Shown: positions 23,455-34,214 of the stretch, piece after piece | How the letters are laid out: each line of letters begins with the position of its first letter | How positions within the stretch are numbered: position 1 is the first letter of the stretch | Origin: Whalleya microplaca | Lineage: Eukaryota; Ascomycota; Sordariomycetes; Xylariales; Xylariaceae | Direction of reading: 5' to 3' | Assembly (NCBI GenBank): GCA_022497155.1 | Contig: MU385746.1 | Coordinates: 310,001-374,000, forward strand | Length of the DNA stretch: 64,000 nucleotides | The notes under the pieces: model-generated | What the model was told of the DNA's origin: nothing | Database searches by the model: none | Seen by the model: the letters and a program-made list of their open reading frames with translations, nothing else | Made by a program: the position numbers and the translations under genes

Positions 23455-26400
23455 CTAATCGTTCTTGGGAGGAGAAGTGGGAGAGCTGCAAGTTTTTGGT
23501 TAGCTTCTCTCTAAACGATAGCGAGAAAGGGGGAAAGAGGAGGGAATTGGCACATACAACTTTGGGGTAGCATTACCGCCAGGACCAGGAGTCCTAGGAG
23601 TGAATGTAGGAGACTGTATCAAAATTAGCATTGGGTCGAGTATAGTTAAGGGGGTTGAGACATACCGATGGTGAATACCCGGGACTAGTCGGTGATGCCT
23701 GAGTCCTAGAAGCATTGAACGTCGGGCTTGTCGGAGAATAAGACAGCGGGGAAGTTGGGGAGAAGCCCGGTGACACAGGTGAATAGGACGGTGACGTCGC
23801 GCCCGCGTGAATAGTGGGAGAAGTCGGACTGTAAGTCGGACTCGAGGGAGAGTAGCTCGGCGACGCAGGCGAATTCATCGTAGGCGAGCTTGGAGAATAG
23901 TGCTGCCGAGGAGATGTTGATGGCGACGTCGGAGAGTAGCTAGGCGATGACGGACTGTAACCAGGGCTAGTTGGGCTCGTTGTGCGGAGAGTAGGCGAGC
24001 TCGGAGAGAACGAGGGTGAAGTGGGAGTAAACCGAGGCGAGCTATTATAGCGACCTCCCGCACCTGGTGAAGTAGGCGAGTAACCGCCACCCGGAGACGT
24101 AGGTGAATAACTTCCACCACCGTAGCTGCTGAACGGAGAAGCAGGCGACATGCCACCCGAGAATGGGCTGGTTGCTCCTGGGCTTCGTCCGCCGTAAGGG
24201 CTTGCGCCACCGAAACCGCCATACTCTGTTCCAAAGCCAGAGGGAGCATCGGAAGTGTTCGCAATAGGCGAGAAGTTGCCCATAGCCATTGTCGGCGACG
24301 CAAGCGACATTCCGTAACCAGAATCCGCCATAGGCGAGCCGGTATCGTAGGGCGTCGCAGCGCCATCCATCGGGCTTCCCTTCATGGTCATACCCGGCAT
24401 GAGACCCATCCTAGAATTATCAGAGATGACGGTATCAAGCATCTTAGGGTCCAGGTATACATTAAAATGACCTGTACCCATCGGTGCCAGTTGACCAAGC
24501 ATGATGTTCTCTGAAATTCCTCGGCAGTCGTCCAGTTCACCCGTCGCAGCCGCCTCCAAGAGAATCTCGACGGTCTCCTCGAACGAACATCTCATCAAGG
24601 CACCAGTGTCGGCTCGGTTGATACCATGTCTAGTAACCGCCGCGATACTGCCCCGGTAGGTCATGACATCAACCAAGAGAGCAAGATGCCGCTCATTGAC
24701 GTACGAACCATCAAAGGCCAACACTCTTCTCAACTCGTTCAGAAGCGCTCCACGTGCAGCTTCGATTCCGAAAACATCAACAGTCTGCCACAAATCGTTT
24801 GTGATGGTGCGCGAGGCATCTACTCCGGGTACTGAGAGGACTTCGCGCAAAGCTGTGCCCTGAGTGTCAAGGTACCATTCCTCACAGATCGGGTCATCCT
24901 TGGACTGGATCAATGCGCCGCCCTTGTCCTCGGCAATCTTGGTTCCTTTGTTCAAGAAGGCTCTCTCAATTCCCTTGACACCACGGAGGGTCAAATGCTC
25001 GAGAAGATGGTCAGCAAGACGCTTCAGCATAACATCGTCCTCAATCGCCTTATCACCGTCATCCTTGTCTTCAGTCATAGCGCGGATGCGGATGATTTGA
25101 TGATCGGCGTTATTGTCACTACATATAACGGCCAGATCGCTCGAATAATCCTCCTGGAGACGTGCAGTAACGTCTTCGACAGTAAGACCTTTGTCAAGCA
25201 TCTTCTGTCGATCCAAGACGAAACGCAGCAGCCATCGTGATTGTCTATCAATGGGAGCATGACTGTCATCGGGAATCATGTAGTAGGCTTCCACGAAGTC
25301 CCTATCTTCAGGGATGGTCGTAGACTCGATGTCAGGATCATAGTAGATCTCGGTGACTGCTGTGACAGAGCGCAAGTGGGTATGTTCCACCACGCTTCGA
25401 AGTCTCTTCGCCTGCTCTTGTGAAGCAGACCCATCCAAGTAGACCATCATCGATGGGGTCTTGATGTTGCTGGCAACATTAAGAATTTCCTTCAGACGCG
25501 GCACACCCAAGGTAACGTTCTTAGAGGAGATACCAGTGAAATGGAAAGTGTTGAGGGTCATCTGTGTGGCAGGCTCACCAATTGACTGCGCAGCCAGCAC
25601 ACCCACCATCTCACCGGGGTTAACCGCCGATCTGGACCATCGGGCCTCCAACTCTCCAAGGACATGACGGAAAGATAACTTATCCAAACGATGGTGGACA
25701 GCAAGGCGTTTAAACGACAATCGTGACCGGAGCAGAGCCTTAAAGAGTAGAGACGCATTCTCGTCAGCTTCTCTCGAGACATCATCGGCACCACGAACGA
25801 TCACCATTCTTTCCAAGAGATCCTTGACAGCAGGAATAACATCTTGAGGCGTAAGATTGCTTCGTTTTGTATCATCCACTTTCAACAGTTTCTTGGATGA
25901 TTCGATAAGCCGACCGATATTGAGGGGAAGCTGGAAAGCATCCTCGAGCTTCTCAACTCTCGCATTTATTCCTCGAAGGAAATCACGGTCTTTGCAAATC
26001 GCCTCAAACTCCATATCCAGAAGCTCCTGAACATGGGCGTCACCAACAAGATCTTGTCCATACTCAAGCGCATCGAGTGCAGATTGACGAGTGGCCTCCA
26101 TGACATCCATGTGGAATCGGGATCTAAAGTCGGCGTCCCTCAGCACCCAATGATCCATACCCTGCTTTTCGATGTGCATAGCATCTCGGCCGTCCTCTCC
26201 GTACAGAAACTCGATGATATCACCAAGCGAGTTCCGCACAGTACCGTCGTACCGAGCGCTGACATCCTCGAGCGCCTTGACAAGACGACGTTGGATGTAA
26301 CCAGTCTCGGCTGTCTTGACAGCGGTATCGATGAGACCTTCACGACCAGCCATAGCGTGGAAGTAGAATTCCGAAGGAGTCAGACCACGGAGGTAAGAGT

Positions 26401-28903
26401 TCTCGACAAAACCACGGGCCTCTGGCGAGTAGTCGTCCTTAGTGAAGTGGGGTAAGGTTCGGTACTTGAATCCGAAGGGAATACGCTTTCCCTCAACGAT
26501 CTGCTGACCGACAAGGGCCGTCATCTGCGAAATGTTGATAGACGAACCCTTCGAACCAGAACGAGCCATGACCACAGCGTTGTTCGAGTCCTTAAGACTG
26601 TTCTCGGTAGTAGTACCTGCTTTGTCACGAGCAGAGTTGAGCGCTTTCGAAACCTTGCTCTCGAAGGTTTCTCGGATGTTCATACCCGGAAGGGCTTCCA
26701 GCTCATTGGCGGTTGCCTGGGCTGTAAGCTGAGCTACCTCGGCCTTCTGCTCATCGATGTGAACTTGGACCTTCTCGATAGTCGCTTTATCTGGGATGGT
26801 ATCACCAATACCGATGCTGTGACCGTTGTGGAGGAGCCAGTAGTTGATGACGCGTTGGCACCCATTAAGAAAAGCCATGGCGCCCTCAGGACCAAGCTCG
26901 TTATAGCATAGATGAACGATACCTCCACCAGACGCACCAACATTCTTCTTGGTGAGAACACCGAAGAGTAACTCGCCAGACTGGACGAGCAGGCCGTCAT
27001 CCTTCAGCGGACACCAAGCACCACTACCTGGCTTGGTGTAGAGGTTGATCTCCCGAGGAATGATCATACTGACGACCTGCTTTCCCGTCCAACGCGGTCT
27101 CGGTTTAAGGATGGCGGGTTGGGGTATTATTCCGTCCCAGTTAGGAACCCAGAGCATAATGTTCATGACGGCCTCCTTGGTCATGAACACATCGCGACGG
27201 CACATCTTGTACACACCAGCTAGAGTGTCTTGGACGATACCCATCAGTGGTCCGTTTCGCTGGGGGGACACGATGTTGAGGGGAACCATGCAGAGTTCCC
27301 GGACCTCAGCACGAGTCTCCTCAGTCTGTGGCACGTGCAGATTCATTTCATCACCATCGAAATCTGCGTTGTATGGAGACGTGACGGACAGATTGAGCCG
27401 GAAAGTTGAGTAAGGCATGACCTTGACTCTGTGACCCATCATAGACTCCTTGTGAAGGGATGGCTGACGGTTGAAGATGATGTAGTCTCCATCCTGAAGA
27501 TGGCGTTCGACTTTCCAACCATACTCGAGAGAGATCTGACCGGCACGCTTATGATGTCGAAGATCGATTCGCGTTCCGTCTGAGCGAATAACATACTTGG
27601 CACCGGGATGCTCGTTCGGGCCATTCTGCACTAGCTTATGTAGGCGTGATATGTTGTATGGCGTGACGGTTTCGGGGTAGGTCAGGATTCTCGCTATGCT
27701 TCGCGGCACACCGACTTCGTCCAGCGAGATATTGGCGTCTCCGGTAATGACAGTACGAGCAGAAAAGTCGACACGCTTGCCCATCAGGTTACCACGTAAC
27801 CTACCCTCCTTGCCCTTTAGACGGGATCGAATCGACTTCACAGGGCGGCCGCTCTTTTGGAGAGCTTGAGGCTGACCAGCAATATCGTTATCCATGAGCG
27901 TGGCAACATGATATTGAAGGAGCTGTTCAAACTCTGCGCAGATATGAGCAGGGGAACCTTCCGCAATAGCTTGCTGAACATTGCCGTTCGCACGAATGAT
28001 GTCGCCCAATTTGTACGTCAAGTCATCCTCGTTCCTCAGTCCTTGACCGGTGCCATCCATAGAAATACTGGGACGCACAGGGGGAGGCGGGACTGGCAAA
28101 ACTGTGAGGATCATCCACTCCGGCCGAGAATAGTCTTTATTCAGACCCATGTCCTGAAGATCGTCATCGGTGATGTGTCTCAGGATGTTGTAAGCCATCT
28201 CAGGCGTGATGAGCCGCTTCTCCTTAGTTTTTTGGCCATCCTCGTTTGTGAGATCGTAGTGAGCCCATAGTTGGAGTTGGGAATGGCGAACGGCAGGCTG
28301 CGTGTTGCCACAACCTCCATGGCCCTGAGACTTGGGCTTGTGGCCCGGCTCATACTCTTTATCATCGTCCTTAGGCACCTCATTACTACACTCCTTCTTG
28401 CCCTTGCAGGTGGTCCAAACACGTTGAAAACGTGTCTTCGCGTCTCGGGTGTTCACGGCAGCCACAAAATCTGGGTTGCTCTAAAATAAGCCAGTCAGCA
28501 TCAACAAGACTCGGGTTATCTAGGAAGCGAGAGCAGGGAGACTGACTCGATCATCCAAGACTTTACTGCAGTTGTGGCAGATAATCTCAAGAATCTTCTT
28601 AACCTTCTTGAGGAAGCCAGGATGATAGACAGGCTTTGCTAGTTCGATGTGGCCGAAATGACCAGGACATTCAGCCATGTTCTCCAAGCAAGTTCCGCAC
28701 TTGAATTGTCGGTCCACAGAGCCCATGCGAGAGTCGTTCAATCCATCTACGCGCGGCTTCGTTCGGGTCTCATCCATGGTCTCGGGATATTTAACATTCA
28801 CGACACTCATGTTCTTGACCTCTTCGGGCGAGAGGAGACCAAACTGGATCTCCTCCACCGTCTTGAGGGGCGCATCGGAATGCGCGAAATGGAGGTTCGC
28901 CAT
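23455..28903 (-). CDS. RPB1: DNA-directed RNA polymerase II largest subunit Rpb1
   Basis: Catalytic subunit of RNA polymerase II. Exons on the minus strand: 28903-28547, 28480-23666, 23613-23558, 23485-23455; 1,752 aa, the normal length. Exon 1 carries the N-terminal zinc-binding sequence [17 protein letters not shown]. The invariant catalytic aspartate loop [10 protein letters not shown] lies near residues 490-499. A trigger-loop region ([20 protein letters not shown]) and [17 protein letters not shown] follow. Roughly the last 190 residues form the C-terminal domain: a mixture of canonical YSPTSPS and degenerate heptads ([21 protein letters not shown]) broken by Gly-rich and other insertions, ending SPTSPPKND. 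The two 3' introns (23614-23665, GTATGT...ACAG; 23486-23557, GTATGT...GCAG) were inferred because without them the CTD frame ends in non-heptad sequence. The first intron is 28481-28546. Confidence 0.97.
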
Positions 28904-30092
28904 CTTGGATGACGGGGATCAGGAAAGACACGATCAGGGAAGGATGGATCGGGGTAAGGGAAGGGTGAGGGACGGGAGAGAATTTTTAGGTAGAGAGGTG
29001 AGTGCTTCGTGAGTCGTGTCTCGTAAGCGAGGAGATTGCGGGAAGAGAGAGTCGACGAGAGGATAGTCTATATATCACTAGCGATGCTGGTGATGGGGGG
29101 AGTAGATGGCGATGCAGACGTTCCGGAACGATGGCACTGGAGGCGTTGCCAACCAGGCCAAAGGCCCGAAATTGACGGATGGATTTGACTCCAGGGCGCG
29201 CGCGTTGCAGAACGGGGGTCGCGATGATGGAAAATCACTTCACTGGCGTAGTTGATGTTGTCGGACAGTCGCAGGAGGGAGACTGGCGCGATATCCGAGG
29301 CGCGTCGTGATGCTTCGTCAATCGTGAATGGAGTTGTTGTGGTTTGGGAGAAAGCCTTCTTTTGCAGGGAGTTGAGAATCAAAGAAGGTGAGAAGCCCGC
29401 CACAGGACCCACAGGCCCAAAGACCCACGCTAAGCCGTTTTCGGAACAATGGCCAGGCGGAACTTTATTTCTCCTACGTTTCTCCCTGGTCCCTTCCTCT
29501 TTTTTTTCTCTCGAGGTACCTTCCTCCTGCTGCAGAGCGCGACTACCCAGAACGTACGTACCTCTGTACCTAAGTACGTACTTAGGTACTTGTCTTGATT
29601 GCCTTACTCTGCCTGTGAAGCACAAATTTCGTGCCAAACCCAAGACACACAGGTCTGATAGACACTGTAATCATAAGTACAAACTACTTGGCTACTGGTG
29701 CTCGGACTACCTGATTTGAGTTCTTCGTAAGGTCTTTGGCTGGTCTTTGCGGCTGCAAACTAGCGCTAGGGATGGATGCCTCTCTAGTTACCCTATTGGG
29801 ACCGTTTGCCGATGAGTCAAGCATGCATTGTCTGCATTCCACAATGGATCATCACATTGCATCCACCCAACGCGCACCGGCAATCGATTGATCCCTCCAC
29901 ATCTGCTCAGAGTTGAGCCTCATAGCAGCCTACGCATTTTTGACTACAATCATTCATTAGGTAAGGTACCTAGTACATAGTACATATCAAGACAATAAGA
30001 CACTGCAATATAGTTATGTATACTGGAATTTACAGCATATTCACTAGTGCTTCGCTTTGGTGAGTTTAAAGTACGACGACATCGCGTCCGCG
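28904..30092. other. RPB1 upstream region / SWD1 downstream region
   Basis: This 1.2-kb stretch holds the RPB1 promoter and the SWD1 3' flank; both genes are on the minus strand. It includes a perfect 24-bp palindrome at 29566-29589 and an AGGTACCTAG motif at 29964-29973. No convincing gene is visible; a 191-codon frame at 29068-29643 (-) resembles nothing recognisable. Confidence 0.5.
29566..29589. repeat. Perfect 24-bp palindrome
   Basis: GTACCTAAGTAC followed immediately by GTACTTAGGTAC, which is its exact reverse complement. It lies about 660 nt upstream of the RPB1 start codon. Confidence 0.9.
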
Positions 30093-31584
30093 TCACTTCC
30101 GTCTGCTCCTAGCGCCCTTAGCCGCCACAGCTTTCCTGCCTCCAGAAGCGCCCTTATCCTCTTCTGCGGCCTCGCCCTCCTCGCCCTCGCCCAGACTCCT
30201 TCTCCGGACGGTGCCGGTCGAGACGGCCACAAACTCCTCCTCGCTGTCGCTCTCGCCGAGGTTGAACAGGACCGGCATCTGGAAGCCGGCGGCGGCGCCC
30301 TCGCCGTCCTCGTCGTAGCCCTTGCTGGGGTCGAGGGTCAGCACGTCGATGTCCTCGTCCTCCTGGTCCAGGCGGCGCTTGTTGATCTCCTCCTGCGGGT
30401 GGATGTCGAACTCGTCCTCCTTCTCCACGTACTCGACGTTCTCCTCCACCTCGACGAAGTCCGGCGCCAGCGCCGACCACCGCTGCGGGCTCGTCACCGA
30501 CCAGATGTAGATCCGCCCCGTCTCGAGCCCGCACGCCGCCAGGATTGCCCGGTGCGGGTGCCACTCGATCACGCCCTGCTCCTCCTTCGGCCCCTCCAGC
30601 ATCCGGACCAGACTCCCGTGATTCCGCTCCCATATATATAGCTCATGATTATTATATGTAGACGCCGCCACGTACTCCCCTGTGGCGCTGAACGTGACGT
30701 GATTCCAAGAAAGCCTGTTCACCACGTCTTGGAACTTGTGTTCCAGTGGCATTTGTATCGTATCAGGGTCGAGGTCCTCCGCTGATAGATTCGGCACGTG
30801 AAAGGTTCGGATGATGCGATCCTGTGAATTTACTAGCAATTCCCGCCCTGACCCCGTTAACCGTAATGTTGTCACTACCGAGCTGCATATCTTCTCGGAC
30901 CATATGATCTCGCGCGTGTTGGCGTCTATAATGTTGAATCGACCCTTGCCTGTACCAGCGAGTATGTGATCTCCCGTGGCCGCCCACACCGTCGCGGTCG
31001 TCATTTGTTTTGCATCTTCCTTGGCCTGCTTCTCCTTCGTAGCTGCATCGGCATCGGTGTTGGCCCGTCTCGGGGCGGAGGGGAGGGTGTGTTTGATGTC
31101 GGTGGCGCCGGTCACGTCAACAAGCGTCGGGGCTTCATCGTAGATGGATGCGACGAATAAGTTGCTGGATTGTGTCGTAGTCAGCCTCGTGCCAATTGAA
31201 CTGATACCGCCCACCAGATACTTACTGGTTCCAGGGATGCAGGTCTGCTGTGTATATAGGCGCGCGGAAGCGCACCTCCCGATACCTCGTGCCGTCTTGT
31301 AGATCCCACAGGACAGCTCTCCAGCCTTGGCAGGCGGAGAGCAGATACTGGCCGCATCTAGACCAACTCAGCGAAGTAATAGCCGCTCTATGGCCTCTTA
31401 ACTTCCGCGCCACGCCCATCGTCTCGAGGTCCCATACCACTACTGTGCCATCGACTCGGCCGGAGGCTAAGTGGTCGCCTTTGCGATTGAACCGTAAACA
31501 TGTTGTGTGGCCTGATCGAATCGTGTTGGTGATGTTCTCAGGATAGTCCTGCAGCAGGTAGTCGTCGGAGAGCAGTAAGTTCAT
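30093..31584 (-). CDS. SWD1: Swd1/RbBP5-like WD40 subunit of COMPASS
   Basis: COMPASS is the histone H3 lysine 4 methyltransferase complex; Swd1 (metazoan RbBP5) is a core WD40 subunit that binds the Set1 catalytic module. Exons on the minus strand: 31584-31226 and 31164-30093, joined across a 61-nt intron (GTAAGT...CCAG) to read HPWNHNLFVASIYDEAP; 476 aa. WD repeats are clear at GHTTCLRFNRKGDHLASGRV and GHRAAITSLSWSRCGQYLLS, each followed by a WD dipeptide (VVVWDLE, AVLWDLQ). Later blades include HVTFSATGEYVAASTYNNHE. The C-terminal tail is acidic (ESDSEEEF) and then basic (GARSRRK), as in the family. The 3' third is very GC-rich. A 9-bp tandem repeat lies 72 nt upstream of the ATG. Confidence 0.92.
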
Positions 31585-31655
31585 GTTTGCGTGCTCATAC
31601 TTGTATCGATAGTCACGTTGGTAGTATAAAAATCGATCTACGTTTGGAGAAGGTT

Positions 31656-31704
31656 GGAGACGACGGAGACGACGGAGACGACGGAGACGACGGAGACGAC
31701 GGAG
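31656..31704. repeat. 9-bp tandem repeat upstream of SWD1
   Basis: Five perfect copies of GGAGACGAC (31656-31700) plus GGAG. It starts 72 nt upstream of the SWD1 start codon, so probably lies in its leader or core promoter, read as GTCGTCTCC on the coding strand. Confidence 0.9.
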
Positions 31705-32046
31705 TTTATTAGGTTTAAAGTAAATCTATGGACGGTGGATTGAGAAGCTGCAGTCAATCAATCATCCATGCCTGCTGCTTTTTCGTTGATGGTAGCCTTG
31801 CAGCCGTTGCACGCAATATACAGGGGTCTCTGCAGGGACACCCCGCTGATCCCCCACCACGGGAACCGGCCCAGTCACTTGGATACTTACTACCACACTT
31901 TACCACTTTGACTCTGCCTACCTAGTTCGTCTAACTCATGATAGAAAAGCCAGAAACTTAACTGTACACTGCTCATTCTTTTCATAGCGGGGGTGTCCGT
32001 TTCTTCTATTCAAATCTGTATATTGACTTCCATAGATGCGGTCGTT
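31705..32046. other. Divergent promoter region between SWD1 and THG1
   Basis: About 340 bp separating two divergent genes. No supported gene. Near its right end an ATG at 32036, out of frame with THG1, lies 11 nt before the THG1 start. Confidence 0.5.
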
Positions 32047-33287
32047 ATGGCTAATTCGAGGTAAACGTCTCATCAGACTCAACCAGACGTTGTATGACTA
32101 ACACTTCATGTTAAGGTTCGAGTATGTGAAGCAGTTTGAGCAAGTTGACAATCTGTTACCCAATACCTGGATTGTGGTCAGAATAGATGGGAGGGGCTTC
32201 ACAAAGTAATGTCATCTATATATTTTCGAATTTAACTCGTATCCTAATTGGCTATATAGACTATGCGCAAGGTATGAGTTCGAAAAGCCAAATGACCGTA
32301 GAGCTATCGACTTGATGAACGCCGCGGCTAAAGCTGTCATGACTGAGCTCCCTGATATCACAATCGCATATGGGGTCAGCGATGAATATAGGTATTTGTC
32401 TCTAGTACCTCGAAAGGGGAAAACCTGCATTAAACTTTATCAGCTTTGTCTTCCATAAGACTTGTACGTTATTTGAGAGGAGGTCCAGGTAGGTCTATCA
32501 TAAAGTCATTAATGCCGAATGGGTTCTTATACCAAGTATGTAGCAAGTTAATCACAACGGTTTCCTCGACATTCACAGCATATTATATCCATCTATGGCC
32601 TACCTACTTCTTAGATACGCCCCTGTCACCCCCTCTCCCCAGCTTTGATGGGCGGGCCGTCTGCTATCCCAGCGTACAGAACCTTCGCGACTATATGAGC
32701 TGGCGTCAAGTAGACTGTGAGCCGTCACCATGGTCCGTGACACCTTAAATACTAAAGAGTTGTCAGGCCATATTAATAACCTCTATAACACCACGTTCTG
32801 GTCACTCATCCAACAAGGCGGGATGGATGCGAAGGAGGCTGAGAAGTTCCTTGCAGTACGTTTCCTTCCCCCTCGCAGAAGAGCCAAACCGCTTACTGGC
32901 GTCTAGGGAACCCTCGCGGCCGACAAGAACGAGATCCTGTTCTCGAAATTCAAAATGAACTACAACAACGAACCAGAAATATACAAGAAAGGAAGCGTCG
33001 TATTTCGAGATGTAGGTTTCTTCTAAACCAATCAATCTACTACCACGCTGACTGACCGTGGCTAGTACGAACTGGTAGAACCAGGTAGCCACGTTGCTGC
33101 GACAGAAGCAGCCGATAATCTGGCGGCGCCAGTGCAGCAGTCTAAGACGCAGGACGAGAACGACAAGAAACGGCGAGCAAAGGCAAGGGTCTTGGTCGAC
33201 CATCTAGATATAATCAAGGACGACTTCTGGGATAGGCGCCCATGGTTGCTGTCAAATAAACCGGGGAAGATCCCCAAGCAGACATGA
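32047..33287 (+). CDS. THG1: tRNA-His guanylyltransferase Thg1
   Basis: Adds the essential extra G at position -1 of tRNA-His by 3'-5' polymerisation. Eight exons: 32047-32060, 32116-32205, 32260-32391, 32444-32488, 32544-32716, 32767-32855, 32907-33011, 33066-33287; 289 aa, the family length. All seven introns are 50-55 nt with GT...AG ends, and exon 1 is only 14 nt. Catalytic carboxylates fall in expected places: RIDGRGFTK places Asp29, and GVSDEYSFVFHK places Asp76 and Glu77, the same numbering as in the human enzyme. Other family motifs are [38 protein letters not shown] and the C-terminal [19 protein letters not shown]. The start was chosen because [13 protein letters not shown] matches the conserved N-terminus; the upstream ATG at 32036 is out of frame. 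It is divergent from SWD1. Confidence 0.95.
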
Positions 33288-33494
33288 TATAATTTAGTAT
33301 ACCCAATACCTGCCGCCTCAAATGCTAGATAAAGCATCTGGTTGTGAAGGCTCTATGATCCAGGTGCTGTATTCCATGCCACCCACGTCGCTGGGAAGAG
33401 CACAGGCAGTAGCAAATATGTCCATGGACAAATTAGGGGAAAACAGAGAACCCAACCCGCTCTGCCCGCCCAAAGCCATCTTCCCAGAATCTCC

Positions 33495-34214
33495 TCATCC
33501 ACCAGAAGCCTTAAGCCGCCTCTTCACCTCTTTCCGCTTCCGTCTCGCATCCCTCCTCGCCCGGCGCTCCTCCTTAGTCTCCGTGTTCTTCACGGCATTC
33601 CGCTCGGCCTTCTTCGCCTTCTTCTTCTCGACCTTCCTAGCCGCCCGCTCCTCCGCCTCCTTCTCAGCCTGCTTCTCCGCCTTCCGCCGTCTCCTAGCCT
33701 CTCTCCTCGCCCTCCTCTCCTCCTTCGTCTCCTTCGTCTGCTGCTGCTGCTGTCCACCATCACCAGTAGCCACAGGCGTGCCGACACCACTCTCCGGCGG
33801 CGTCGGCAGGCCACCCACACACACACCCTTCCTCCCACTCCCATCCGCATCCCCATCCCCACACGTACCCTCCATAACGCCGCCCCTCACAAACGAAGTA
33901 TACAGCCCCTTCGCACCCGTATACTTTCCCGCTGCCCGGGCCGTGATCTTCGCCAACGCGCCCCCGCCCCCCGCCACCGTCTGCTTCATAGCAGTACCGG
34001 CCTTGCCGACGTCGAGGCCGCGCAGGGCCTGGTCGAAGGCGCTCGCCCACCAGGCCGTGGCCTTGTGGTCCTCCTTGCGGCTGCCGAGCCCGCGCCCGTC
34101 GGCGTTGCGCTTGATCAGCAGGTGGTGCGTCAGCCCGTTGCGGTCGGAGGTCGGGTGCAGTGAGTGGCCTGCGCCCCGCCAGCCCTGGGAGGTGAGGAGG
34201 GCGTGCGCGTTCAT
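33495..34214 (-). CDS. TMA23: Tma23-like nucleolar G-patch protein
   Basis: Budding-yeast Tma23 is a nucleolar protein linked to 40S ribosome biogenesis. This 239-aa single-exon frame starts at 34214 with MNAHALLTSQGWRGAGHSLH, continues with a GLTHHLLIKRNADGRGLG G-patch-like segment and WWASAFDQALRGLDV, then has LYTSFVRGGVMEGTC; order and spacing match what I recall of Tma23. The C-terminal half is low complexity: a short polyQ, then Lys/Arg/Glu/Ala-rich heptad-like stretches (KEERRARREARRRRKAEKQA) that should form a basic coiled coil and nucleolar signal. The frame is open for a further 125 codons upstream (to 34589), but that segment lacks family similarity and is probably 5' UTR. It converges on THG1 with only 207 nt between stop codons. 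Confidence 0.85.
   Translation of the reverse strand: MNAHALLTSQGWRGAGHSLHPTSDRNGLTHHLLIKRNADGRGLGSRKEDHKATAWWASAFDQALRGLDVGKAGTAMKQTVAGGGGALAKITARAAGKYTGAKGLYTSFVRGGVMEGTCGDGDADGSGRKGVCVGGLPTPPESGVGTPVATGDGGQQQQQTKETKEERRARREARRRRKAEKQAEKEAEERAARKVEKKKAKKAERNAVKNTETKEERRARRDARRKRKEVKRRLKASGG

Noticed and set aside
23875..24366. 163-codon minus-strand frame inside the RPB1 CTD
   Set aside because: Alternate-frame translation of the repetitive CTD coding sequence; Leu/Arg-rich with no independent support.
29068..29643. 191-codon minus-strand and 155-codon plus-strand frames between RPB1 and SWD1
   Set aside because: They overlap each other in opposite strands, have no domains and lie in the RPB1 promoter region; likely chance frames in GC-rich DNA.
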